Shown here: piece by piece, positions 45,254-53,497 of the stretch | Layout of the letters: each line of letters opens with the position of its first letter | Position numbering within the stretch: position 1 is the stretch's first letter | Assembly (NCBI RefSeq): GCF_000301075.1 | Contig: NZ_JH932293.1 | Coordinates: forward strand, 2,159,053 to 2,223,052 | DNA: 64,000 nt | From: Bergeyella zoohelcum ATCC 43767 | GTDB lineage: Bacteria; Bacteroidota; Bacteroidia; Flavobacteriales; Weeksellaceae | Direction: 5' to 3' | Notes under the pieces: model-generated | Database searches by the model: none | The model's input: the letters and a program-made list of their open reading frames with translations, nothing else | Told to the model about the DNA's origin: nothing | Made by a program: the position numbers and the translations under genes

Positions 45254-48200
45254 TTACTTTATCAGTGCTTCTTTTTCCTTTTTAAATACCTCAGCAAAAT
45301 ACTCGGCATAGGTTTTTTCTTTTTCTATTTTGCCGTATTTTTCTTGACAATAGTCCCAAAATTCTTTTTTAGGTAATTGGTTGTGTGCAAATTTATTACG
45401 AATATAGGTTAAAACAAAAGCTTTTTGTTCTAAATCGGTTGCTTCTTGTTTTAGTTGGTTAATGTTCACATCTTCAGGTTCAGTATTTAAGTTGAATACC
45501 TTATAGCTCTCCACATCTTCATTTTTAAGTTGCTTTAAAAGTCCGTTGAGAATGTAGTATTTGAAATTTTGATTATCCCCTTTTTTTAATATTTCCTTAT
45601 CTTTTACCTTTTCCAAAATATATTCCTCTATAAGGTGGACTTCCTTCAACAGTTCTTCCCTTCTCACTTTTTCATATTGCTCTATTTCTCTTTCCACCAC
45701 ATACGGATAATTTTCCTCTTCCTTACTCTCTTTGATTAGAAACGCCTGCCATTCTATATTTTCCTCATATTTTAAGAAAGCTTGAACCCTTTGGTCGTAT
45801 TCATATTTTATGAAATCTCCTACATTTTTTAGCTTTACATTTTCTACCGTAATTTTTCCGTCACACAACTTTAAATCAACGGTTTTGTTCCAAATATAGT
45901 TAGTATTTCGCTCGCCCGTTTGTCTGGCTCTCTCCTGATTTCCTAAGCGTTCCTCCCGAGATTGATACAAATCTTCTAACGAAAACTGATCGATGCTATC
46001 CTGCTTGAATACCGATTTGAAAATATGTTTTGCCATCAAAAGTGTAAACACATCGTTTTTCTTTTGTTGGTAGATTTTAGTTTTTCGTTTTCGGTCTGCT
46101 TGTTTTTTTTCCAATTCTACAAGCGGATAATTTTCAGTATCATAAAATGTCTGAAAATTCTGATATTCCTTGTAATACCTAAACCAATCGGCAAAAAGAG
46201 CTTCATTTCCTTTAAAAGTTTTTCCTTTGATTATCGTAGGTTTTTCATCCATAAAGCCCCGCTCTAAAAAGATAGGATACCCCAATATAGACTGAACCCG
46301 AGCATCTAATTCTTTGTGAGTATAATTTTGTTTTTTCAAAAATTTAAAACACTCATTTTCTACCTTTTTGAAGACTTTATTTTCGGATTTAAAGTTTTCG
46401 GCTTGTTGCACCAACCCACTGATGTATTCCAACCGTTTATCTAAATAACAAGTGTAAAATTGGTACAAATATTTTTGTTGAAAATATCCTCCCAACTTAA
46501 AAGGTAAATGCTGAAATACTTTTTCAGGCAAAAGATTTTTCAACTCCTCTTTACATTGCTCATAATACGCCAACGATTTTTGTAACAAGCTGTGTTGCTC
46601 CCCTTTCCATTCGTTTTTGAAATCGGTAGGCATAAAGCGTTTGATGTCATTCGCCAACCAAACCGCTACTTTTCCTTTTTCTCGATAATAAAGAACTTCT
46701 TTTCGTGCAGGAGCTTCAGGGTACTTTCGTTTAAGGTTATCTTTTAAATATTGTTTATGATTTCTATCTCTGACTTTATTTATCTCCCTATTTTTATCTT
46801 GATAAGCAATAAAATCATTATATTCTTTTTCACGAACCGTTTGTTCATCTTTTAATTTTTGTAGAATGTTTTGCTCTTGCTTCAAATCTTTTATCAATTT
46901 CTCTTTATCAATAGCAGTAGAATTTCCGTCTTGATAAGGTTTTAATATCTTGGCATTGGTATCTTTATCTATGATTTGCTGGATTTGAGCTTGAATTTTT
47001 CCTACGATTTTCTTTTCTAACTCTTTTCCAATTTCCTTTCTTAATTCTTTTTCACCTTTCTTTTCTAACTTTTCTTTCTTTTTCTCCCATTTATCGAAAA
47101 ACTCATACAAAATGGAATGAATGTCATTCATACTCAGATAAGCCGTGGGTTGCCCACCGAAAACAATAGCTTCTTTTGGATTGCTTTCATTGATTGGCAC
47201 TATTTCTTCTATAATGTTCTGGATAGACGGCTTGCTGGCTTTTCTTTGCTTGAGCTGATGGGCTTTTACGGCTTTATCTACTTCTGAAACATATTGTTGG
47301 TTAAGCAATTTCACTTTTATACCAATTTTCCCTGCGACAGGCTGTTTCTCTCTGTCCAAAATACTACCCGCGATAGGAAAATCTTTATCATTAACGGAAA
47401 TATTTTCCTTAGGAAAATCATAATTGGGGTTAGGAAAAATTTCCCAATAGTGTTCTCTATCTTCATTGGTTTCGGTATTTTTTATAAACAATGCTTTTTT
47501 ATGTTCCAATTCCGAAAGCCTTCCGAAAACGGTGATTTTTTCTTTTATTCTTCGGTCAGAAATCAGATTTTCTTTAGGGCGAGAATCGTGAAGATAATTC
47601 CCTAAATGCACTTGAAAACGAAGCGTAGGGAACTGAGCAAACTCATCTAAAAATCGAATGGCAAAATAATTGAATTTATCTTCGTAACGCTTGCGAATCA
47701 CTGGATGAATTACCTGCTCTTCTTCCATTGTCCCTACATCGCCATTGTTCTCTTTTAGGTATTCATTCCAATCTTCGATGAAAGTTTTTTGTACATCTTC
47801 GCTCAAATTCTGATAGACCACATCGGGTACTTTGCTCAATTCATCAAGCATCTGCATCATTAGAGTTTCTTTGGCATAAACGGAAAGCTGTTCAGCATTT
47901 TCTGCCTCACCATAGTTGATTTCAGCCGTTCTCACTTTTCGTTTCAATTTTTTGTAAGCCAAATGCGAGAAAATTTCGTGCGTAGCCATAAAACAAATGC
48001 TGTTTTTTCCATGGCTCACCGTTGCTTCAGATACCGTTGCTTCATCGATAACCGTAGCCTTAAACCCTGCTATTTTAGATTTGAATGCGTGTATTTCTTG
48101 TTTGGTGAGAAACAAAGAAAGCAGGAAGACTACTCCGTTTTTCGAAATTGGAATTTTCAAATCGCCTTCTTCTTGCTGAGGATCACTTTTGGTATTGTAC

Positions 48201-48928
48201 TTTGCTTTGCTGGATTCTTTTAGGCTATCTTTTTTCTTATCGATATAAACATCAAAAGCATCATTATAAATCGCTGCTATTAAATCATCCCTTTTATCAC
48301 TGTATTTGAATGGAGCTACCAATTCTTTCTCTCCTCTTTCTCTTTGATTTCTACGCTTCTCCTCTATTTTTCTTGCTGTGTCTCTTAGATATTCTAATTT
48401 CTTTTGGCATAAAATATCCAATTGTTTTTCTATGCTTTTTTTCAGGATTTCTTTTGTTTTATCGGTTTTTACTTTTTTCTTTTTTACCGTTAAAACCGTG
48501 CTTTTCAGCATCTCATCCAATACGCCAAATATTTCATCTGTAATTTCTACCTCTCCGTGTTCCTTATGCGTATAAAAGTTTCTTAAATCTCTTACGGCTT
48601 TTATAATGCCTTTAAAATTCTTTTTAAAATTTTCTTTTCGTTCTTTTATAGGAACTTCTTTTTTATCCAAAAGACGAGCCATAGGGAAATAATCAGAAAG
48701 CAATTTCACATACCTTTCGTATTCCACTAATGAAATATTTTCCTTAAAGATAGCATCAAAAAAATTCTCCGAAGTGTACTCTTTACCTTTTAATCTTTTT
48801 CCCAATTCTCTAAATACACTATCTGTATTTTCCATTGCTGCATTGAAATAACCCGCAAAATACGATTTATCTTGTGGTTTAAAAGGGTTGTAATAAATAT
48901 TATTCCCCAAAGATGTTTTGTTTTCCAT
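45254..48928 (-). CDS. cas13b: Cas13b RNA-guided RNase (type VI-B effector)
   Basis: 1224 residues. Two HEPN RNase motifs stand near the ends: RNFYTH (R116, H121) and RNKFAH (R1177, H1182). This terminal placement and spacing are those of Cas13b from Bergeyella zoohelcum. The middle is rich in Lys/Glu helices (for example 620-760), with the lid and linker regions that bind and process crRNA. With a crRNA whose repeat lies 3' of the spacer, it cuts matching single-stranded RNA and, once active, other RNA nearby. It starts 9 nt after csx27 and ends 58 nt before the array. No transmembrane or DNA-cutting domain is present. It is complete, with no frameshift. Confidence 0.98.
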   Translation of the reverse strand: MENKTSLGNNIYYNPFKPQDKSYFAGYFNAAMENTDSVFRELGKRLKGKEYTSENFFDAIFKENISLVEYERYVKLLSDYFPMARLLDKKEVPIKERKENFKKNFKGIIKAVRDLRNFYTHKEHGEVEITDEIFGVLDEMLKSTVLTVKKKKVKTDKTKEILKKSIEKQLDILCQKKLEYLRDTARKIEEKRRNQRERGEKELVAPFKYSDKRDDLIAAIYNDAFDVYIDKKKDSLKESSKAKYNTKSDPQQEEGDLKIPISKNGVVFLLSLFLTKQEIHAFKSKIAGFKATVIDEATVSEATVSHGKNSICFMATHEIFSHLAYKKLKRKVRTAEINYGEAENAEQLSVYAKETLMMQMLDELSKVPDVVYQNLSEDVQKTFIEDWNEYLKENNGDVGTMEEEQVIHPVIRKRYEDKFNYFAIRFLDEFAQFPTLRFQVHLGNYLHDSRPKENLISDRRIKEKITVFGRLSELEHKKALFIKNTETNEDREHYWEIFPNPNYDFPKENISVNDKDFPIAGSILDREKQPVAGKIGIKVKLLNQQYVSEVDKAVKAHQLKQRKASKPSIQNIIEEIVPINESNPKEAIVFGGQPTAYLSMNDIHSILYEFFDKWEKKKEKLEKKGEKELRKEIGKELEKKIVGKIQAQIQQIIDKDTNAKILKPYQDGNSTAIDKEKLIKDLKQEQNILQKLKDEQTVREKEYNDFIAYQDKNREINKVRDRNHKQYLKDNLKRKYPEAPARKEVLYYREKGKVAVWLANDIKRFMPTDFKNEWKGEQHSLLQKSLAYYEQCKEELKNLLPEKVFQHLPFKLGGYFQQKYLYQFYTCYLDKRLEYISGLVQQAENFKSENKVFKKVENECFKFLKKQNYTHKELDARVQSILGYPIFLERGFMDEKPTIIKGKTFKGNEALFADWFRYYKEYQNFQTFYDTENYPLVELEKKQADRKRKTKIYQQKKNDVFTLLMAKHIFKSVFKQDSIDQFSLEDLYQSREERLGNQERARQTGERNTNYIWNKTVDLKLCDGKITVENVKLKNVGDFIKYEYDQRVQAFLKYEENIEWQAFLIKESKEEENYPYVVEREIEQYEKVRREELLKEVHLIEEYILEKVKDKEILKKGDNQNFKYYILNGLLKQLKNEDVESYKVFNLNTEPEDVNINQLKQEATDLEQKAFVLTYIRNKFAHNQLPKKEFWDYCQEKYGKIEKEKTYAEYFAEVFKKEKEALIK

Positions 48929-48937
48929 AGTTCGTTT

Positions 48938-49597
48938 TTATTTTTTATTGTGTGTTAATTCTGCATAGTAAAGTCCGAAAATTCTGTCTGTCATTTTTAC
49001 CCGAAACCATTGGGCTATAACCGATGATAATCCACCTAGAACGAAGGTTCCTATAATAATTGTAATGATTTTCTCACTCAGCGAACAATCATTCATAAAA
49101 AAGGATGCTAATAAAAAGATAACACTCACGGGAAGTACAAATAACGAAAGCGTTACGATGTTCCGAAACAAGAAATAAATACTCTGAAAATTTTTTGCTT
49201 GGGATATTTTGCCTTGTGCCTCTAAATAATAATACGCTGTATCAAAGACACTTCCATTACTGATATTTTCTGTTACCGAAATTCCTTTATTTGTTCTGTA
49301 AATTTCTTTCAAATCAGGAAGAATTTCAGTGATGTACTCGTCATTTTTCATTTTGTCCATAGGCGTACAAGCCAATTTCTTATACCACTTTCTCTTTATC
49401 AACCAAAATGTGATGATATGAATCAAGCATCCTATAAATAGGGCAATGGCAAAAAACAACAGACCGTCGCTAAGGTTTCCTGCTGTAATGAGTGGGGCTT
49501 TCCCAAAAACATATTCCGCTGAAAAATTTATCAGCTCAATCATAATGACTCCCGGAACTACAAAGGAGAGCAATTCGTAAATAGATAATCTGTCCAT
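48938..49597 (-). CDS. csx27: Csx27, membrane accessory protein of type VI-B1
   Basis: 219 residues. I predict four membrane helices (about 9-27, 44-70, 140-168 and 178-200) with a cytoplasmic-looking charged loop between the second and third (KRKWYKKLACTPMDKMKNDEY). Csx27 marks subtype VI-B1 and has been reported to dampen Cas13b interference; how it does so at the membrane is unclear. It is the first gene of the csx27-cas13b-array unit, with a good -7 box 21 nt upstream. Confidence 0.95.
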   Translation of the reverse strand: MDRLSIYELLSFVVPGVIMIELINFSAEYVFGKAPLITAGNLSDGLLFFAIALFIGCLIHIITFWLIKRKWYKKLACTPMDKMKNDEYITEILPDLKEIYRTNKGISVTENISNGSVFDTAYYYLEAQGKISQAKNFQSIYFLFRNIVTLSLFVLPVSVIFLLASFFMNDCSLSEKIITIIIGTFVLGGLSSVIAQWFRVKMTDRIFGLYYAELTHNKK

Positions 49598-49618
49598 AAA
49601 CTAAAAATTATAATTCTA

Positions 49619-49626
49619 CAAATATA
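49619..49626 (-). promoter_or_regulatory. -7 box of the csx27-cas13b operon
   Basis: TATATTTG on the minus strand. The element 19 nt further up reads TGG, a weak TTG. Transcription would start about 15 nt before csx27. Confidence 0.5.
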
Positions 49627-49702
49627 ACTATTGATTACAATAATTCCATTGAATTTTGAAGTTCTTACACCTTAAATTTTCCATTATTCCGATAAAATAA
49701 AG

Positions 49703-49710
49703 TACATTTG
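49703..49710 (+). promoter_or_regulatory. -7 box of the UPF0173 hydrolase gene
   Basis: TACATTTG, 19 nt before the ATG at 49730; no clear -33 element. It is divergent from the csx27 promoter. Confidence 0.45.
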
Positions 49711-49729
49711 TGAAACAATTAACATATTT

Positions 49730-50416
49730 ATGGACATACAATTTCTTGGGCAAAATTGCTTTCTTATTCAGTACAAAGGAAAGAATATCCTTACGGATCC
49801 TTTCTACAATTTTCAAAAGGAAAAATCGGGCTTTGACATTACGAAGTCAAAGATTGATTTTGTACTTATCACGCACGCTCACGGTGACCATACCGCCGAT
49901 GTAAAGGAGGTATTACAGCATCATCCTGAAGCTACCATTATCGGTCAACCCGAAATCTGTGGACACTTCGGACACTCTAAAAATATCGACTTAAATATCG
50001 GTGGAAGCACAATGGTAGAAGACCTCAAAATCACCATGGTTCCTGCACACCACACCAACTCTTTTCCTGATGGAAGCTATGGCGGAACGGCAAGTGGATA
50101 CATGCTTCAATTCAACGAAAAATGCGTGTACCTTGCAGGAGACACAGGAGTAATGGCAGATATGAAACTCTTCCCTACCCTTTTTGGCACCATTACGGAA
50201 GCCATCTTACCTATAGGCGGGCACTATACAATGGATGCACAGCAAGCGAGTATTGCCGCTAAAGAACTGCTAAAAACTACAAAAGTCATCGGTTGTCATT
50301 TTGATACTTTCCCTCCTATTCGTATTCATCACGCATGGGCGAAAGAAGTTTTTGAACAAAAAGACATTACACTTACCCTTCCTGAAGTAGGGGAAAGAAT
50401 AGCCCTCACTTCATAA
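49730..50416 (+). CDS. Metallo-beta-lactamase-fold hydrolase (UPF0173)
   Basis: 228 residues. The metal motif HAHGDH (49-54) and later conserved His/Asp residues (VPAHHTNSFPDG, YLAGDTGVM, GCHFDTFPPI) fit the UPF0173 family of metal-dependent hydrolases. Its substrate is unknown. It is a lone plus-strand gene between the CRISPR operon and the tRNA cluster, with no sign of being part of the CRISPR system. Confidence 0.9.
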   Translation: MDIQFLGQNCFLIQYKGKNILTDPFYNFQKEKSGFDITKSKIDFVLITHAHGDHTADVKEVLQHHPEATIIGQPEICGHFGHSKNIDLNIGGSTMVEDLKITMVPAHHTNSFPDGSYGGTASGYMLQFNEKCVYLAGDTGVMADMKLFPTLFGTITEAILPIGGHYTMDAQQASIAAKELLKTTKVIGCHFDTFPPIRIHHAWAKEVFEQKDITLTLPEVGERIALTS

Positions 50417-50515
50417 ACGAATAAAAATCCAGAAGCCCTCCAAAATGGAAGGCTTCTGAACACCAAATCACAAAATATTAATATGAAAAAAAAATTTACT
50501 AACACAGTAAACTTG

Positions 50516-50588
50516 TGACTCGGCTGGGATTCGAACCCAGGACCCATACATTAAAAGTGTATTGCTCTACCAGCTGAGCTACCGAGTC
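50516..50588 (-). tRNA. tRNA-Lys (anticodon UUU), copy 1
   Basis: 73 nt; acceptor GACTCGG with CCGAGTC, anticodon loop CTTTTAA, T-loop GTTCGAATC. Identical in sequence to the copy at 50691-50763. Last of three tRNA genes in the transcript. Confidence 0.95.
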
Positions 50589-50598
50589 GGTTTTTTGG

Positions 50599-50682
50599 TG
50601 CCTGCGACTGGACTCGAACCAGCACATCCTTAAGGATACCACCCCCTCAAGATGGCGTGTCTACCAATTTCACCACACAGGC
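50599..50682 (-). tRNA. tRNA-Leu (anticodon GAG)
   Basis: 84 nt; acceptor GCCTGTG with CGCAGGC, anticodon stem CCATC/GGTGG around loop TTGAGGG, a long variable arm, and T-loop GTTCGAGTC. Between the two tRNA-Lys genes. Confidence 0.93.
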
Positions 50683-50690
50683 TATTGTTG

Positions 50691-50763
50691 TGACTCGGCT
50701 GGGATTCGAACCCAGGACCCATACATTAAAAGTGTATTGCTCTACCAGCTGAGCTACCGAGTC
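50691..50763 (-). tRNA. tRNA-Lys (anticodon UUU), copy 2
   Basis: 73 nt, same sequence as 50516-50588. First gene of the cluster, next to the promoter. Confidence 0.95.
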
Positions 50764-50797
50764 TCCTAAAACAGATATCCTCCGTTTTAAAGTGGTG

Positions 50798-50826
50798 CAA
50801 AGATACGATATTTTTTCTATTCTCAA
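50798..50826 (-). promoter_or_regulatory. Promoter of the tRNA Lys-Leu-Lys cluster
   Basis: TTG (50824-50826), 18 nt, TATCTTTG (50798-50805) on the minus strand, followed by CACCACT and AAAACG as before tRNA-Ser. Confidence 0.65.
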
Positions 50827-50858
50827 AATTTTTCTTCAAATTTGTGAAAAATTTTTAC

Positions 50859-51386
50859 ATGATTATTACCCTTATCGGATATATGGGAAGCGGAAAATCA
50901 CTGATAGCCAGTCAACTATCCAAAGAAATCAATTTACCCATTATAGATACAGATTTTGAAATTTCTAAGAGAAACAACAGAAGTATAGGTCAGATTTTCG
51001 AAACAAAAGGTGAACTTTACTTCCGAAGACAGGAAAAAGAAATATTAGAAGAAATACTAGCCACCCATGAAAATCTCATTCTGAGCGTAGGAGGAGGCAC
51101 ACCATGTTATTACAATAATATGGAACTGCTGAATTCTTCCACGCATACCGTTTTCCTCCAAGCAAGCGTCTCCACACTTACCCGAAACCTTTTACTCAAC
51201 AAGAATAAAAGACCCCTCATCTCCAGAATCTCTGATGAAGAGCTCCCCGAATTTATAGCAAAACATCTTTTCGAAAGAAATATTTTCTACACTCAGGCAC
51301 AGACCACCATTATCACCGATGGAAAAACGCCCGAAGAAATCACTTTAGAAATTAAAGAGAAAATCTTCAGGCAAGATTATACTTAA
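50859..51386 (+). CDS. aroK: Shikimate kinase
   Basis: 175 residues from the ATG at 50859; an in-frame GTG at 50844 adds five residues not expected in the family. The P-loop is GYMGSGKS (7-14), and DTDFEI and GGGTPCYYNN are the shikimate-binding segments. It phosphorylates shikimate in aromatic amino acid synthesis. It overlaps the convergent S4 gene by 4 nt at the stop codons. Confidence 0.93.
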   Translation: MIITLIGYMGSGKSLIASQLSKEINLPIIDTDFEISKRNNRSIGQIFETKGELYFRRQEKEILEEILATHENLILSVGGGTPCYYNNMELLNSSTHTVFLQASVSTLTRNLLLNKNKRPLISRISDEELPEFIAKHLFERNIFYTQAQTTIITDGKTPEEITLEIKEKIFRQDYT

Positions 51387-51805
51387 TCTTCGTCCATTTC
51401 GTCTTGGTCATCTTCGAAGAAAGCCTCCCAATCGGTTTCGCCTTGCTGTACAAAGTCATAGATATCTCTACGGTCTTTTTTAGTAGGTCTTCCCTCTCCT
51501 TTTTGTCTATAATAGTTTTGCTGTGCTTTCTTCATCTTGAGCATTTCATATTCTTTGGCATCGGTAAGGTCTATGATATGCTCTGCCACCAGTTTTGCCC
51601 CTACTCTACTTTTGGGGATTTTTTCTACCTTTATGGTGAAGGTAATGGTATTCTTTTTTATCTTAATCACCTCCCCCACTTTCACCTCCCGAGAAGCCTT
51701 TACTGCTGATTCACCGATAATTACCCTATTCTTTTTTATCTCATCTGCAGCAATGCTTCGGGTTTTGTACACCCGTACGCTCCAAAGAAATTTGTCTATT
51801 CTCAT
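51383..51805 (-). CDS. S4-domain RNA-binding protein (Hsp15-like)
   Basis: 140 residues. The N-terminal S4 domain (MRIDKFLWSVRVYKTRSIA) is followed by a basic stretch (KKAQQNYYRQKGEGRPTKK) and a very acidic tail (EDDQDEMDED). Hsp15 binds stalled 50S subunits carrying nascent chains. Convergent with aroK and divergent from the lipoprotein gene at 51861. Confidence 0.88.
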   Translation of the reverse strand: MRIDKFLWSVRVYKTRSIAADEIKKNRVIIGESAVKASREVKVGEVIKIKKNTITFTIKVEKIPKSRVGAKLVAEHIIDLTDAKEYEMLKMKKAQQNYYRQKGEGRPTKKDRRDIYDFVQQGETDWEAFFEDDQDEMDED

Positions 51806-51860
51806 TATTTTTAATTACATTTGTCCCAATAACTGGAAGCAATTTACTATTTATTTAACA

Positions 51861-52586
51861 ATGAAAAAAATTTTCTTATACACCGCTGCCATTTCTTTAT
51901 TGGCTTTTTCGTGCAATAGAGATAAAGATGATAACACCGTAACTGAACAAATAAGCATACAAGAAAGAAACCAACTGGACAACGAGGCGATGACCCACTT
52001 CTTAGAAACCCGATATATGGATGATAACGGAGTGATTAAAATGTTTAAGGACAATGACCCTTCTGATGACCACTTTACAAAACTGGCTGACCTGAATCCT
52101 AAACAGCTTTCTAATGGAACTTACTATATCCTAAGACCCAATGCTCAGCCTAATAATGGTACACCTATTCATTCAGATAGCGTGATTCGTCTTATGGGAA
52201 GAGCAGTATCTTATAAATCCAACAAAACAGAAAAAGGAGGAAGATTCGGAGAAGACATTATATTCCAAAGTGGTTTAGAATCAGGGGAAATAGAGGTAGA
52301 TCCGAAATATTTCTTTGCACCGAAAAGTTTTATTGACCAATACAACACCACCAAAGGTAAATCTTACGATAAGTCTTTTTTTGAAATCGAAGGATTTTCA
52401 GAAGCATTACAGCATTTCCAAGCGTTTAATAAATCAGATGATGAATTTCCTCAGCTACAGGGGGTAATCATCGTTCCGTCCAGAGCGGCTTTCGCCCGTG
52501 ATGCCCACTATCCTTACACAACCTATAATATGTATGATAGAAGTGTGGTATTTAATTTCCAAGTGTACAAAAGCCAAGCAAGATAG
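51861..52586 (+). CDS. Lipoprotein, possibly FKBP-like
   Basis: 241 residues from the ATG at 51861; upstream frame extension is antisense to the S4 gene and rejected. The lipobox is LAFSC (Cys18). The C-terminal part (EGFSEALQHFQAF, then QGVIIVPSRAAFARDAHYP) recalls the layout of FKBP-type prolyl isomerases in gliding-related lipoproteins, but the likeness is weak. Treat the function as unknown. Confidence 0.72.
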   Translation: MKKIFLYTAAISLLAFSCNRDKDDNTVTEQISIQERNQLDNEAMTHFLETRYMDDNGVIKMFKDNDPSDDHFTKLADLNPKQLSNGTYYILRPNAQPNNGTPIHSDSVIRLMGRAVSYKSNKTEKGGRFGEDIIFQSGLESGEIEVDPKYFFAPKSFIDQYNTTKGKSYDKSFFEIEGFSEALQHFQAFNKSDDEFPQLQGVIIVPSRAAFARDAHYPYTTYNMYDRSVVFNFQVYKSQAR

Positions 52587-52604
52587 TACCATTATTACAA
52601 TAAA

Positions 52605-52639
52605 TATTCCCCTTGTGTATGCACAAGGGGATTTTTTTT
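52605..52639 (+). terminator. Terminator after the lipoprotein gene
   Basis: TCCCCTTGTG and CACAAGGGGA with a TATG loop and a T run. It also serves the convergent alpha/beta hydrolase gene, although on that side the T run is short. Confidence 0.85.
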
Positions 52640-53393
52640 AACTTAATTCCTCTATTAATATTGAACTACACACTATTGGCTTTTCCCAATGTCCATTATG
52701 CCCACAGTCTAAAATATAGGTTTTAATATTTTCTTTCATCGGTATTTGCTTCATCACCTCAGAGGCATTTACCGCATTATCATGCTTCCCAAGGATGAAC
52801 ATCACTTTTCCTTTCAATGTATCCACTACTGAAAGCCGATTGGGTCTGAGCATCATTCCTTCCAATGCTGCGATTACATTTTCTGGTGCTGTAGAGAGGG
52901 CTATTTCTTTAGCCAAAGTAATTTTAGATTCCAGTTTTTTTCTTTCTAAAGCACTAAATAACAGTGGAACCCCTGCATTAATGTAGGTATTCATACTTTC
53001 CCTTACTACGCGAAAACTTTTCTTTCTCATTTCCTTTTTCTCCTCAGAATCTTCTAAAAATGTAGAGAAAAACAAAGTTAAGCTCTTCAAATCTTCCGCA
53101 TATTTTTCAGCATAAGCCAAACTAACATATCCCCCCATAGAATGTCCCAAAAGGTGAAACTGTGCTATATTTTCACTCTGTACTACTTCCTTTACCGCCT
53201 CTGCCATCATTTCCATAGTATGCACAGAAGCTTGGTTTGGTGATTTACCATGCCCCGGTAAATCTATTTTAATCAAAGAAAATTTATCTTTTAATAGCGG
53301 CTCCATCTCTTGCCAGATGGTATTATTTTCCATAAACCCATGAAGCAATACCAGTGCTTCATTTCCTGTTCCTATTTTTGTATAGTGTAACAT
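52638..53393 (-). CDS. Alpha/beta-fold hydrolase
   Basis: 251 residues. LLHGFMENNTIW forms the oxyanion region, the nucleophile is Ser85 in GHSMGG, and the likely catalytic His is in DCGHNGHWEKP near the end. It resembles small esterases and MenH/BioH-type hydrolases; the substrate cannot be named. A single gene on the minus strand. Confidence 0.88.
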   Translation of the reverse strand: MLHYTKIGTGNEALVLLHGFMENNTIWQEMEPLLKDKFSLIKIDLPGHGKSPNQASVHTMEMMAEAVKEVVQSENIAQFHLLGHSMGGYVSLAYAEKYAEDLKSLTLFFSTFLEDSEEKKEMRKKSFRVVRESMNTYINAGVPLLFSALERKKLESKITLAKEIALSTAPENVIAALEGMMLRPNRLSVVDTLKGKVMFILGKHDNAVNASEVMKQIPMKENIKTYILDCGHNGHWEKPIVCSSILIEELS

Positions 53394-53497
53394 TTTTATT
53401 AAAAATCAAGTATTGTACAATCTCTTTTTTATCATCTTAAGCACTCTCAGGCTGCTTCATTCAGATACTTATAGCACCTCTTTCATTTTCTTTTCTA

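Noticed and set aside
46025-48575. Plus-strand frames antisense to cas13b
   Set aside because: They are Phe/Leu-rich mirrors of the Lys/Glu-rich Cas13b coding sequence, with no independent signals.
45254-48928. Cas13b locus as a previously undescribed system
   Set aside because: Length, HEPN residue numbers, repeat sequence and the csx27 neighbour all match the characterised type VI-B1 system. Only finer details are presented as possibly new.
49730-50416. UPF0173 hydrolase as a CRISPR accessory (ring nuclease or similar)
   Set aside because: It is divergent from csx27, has its own -7 box and belongs to a widespread housekeeping-like family.
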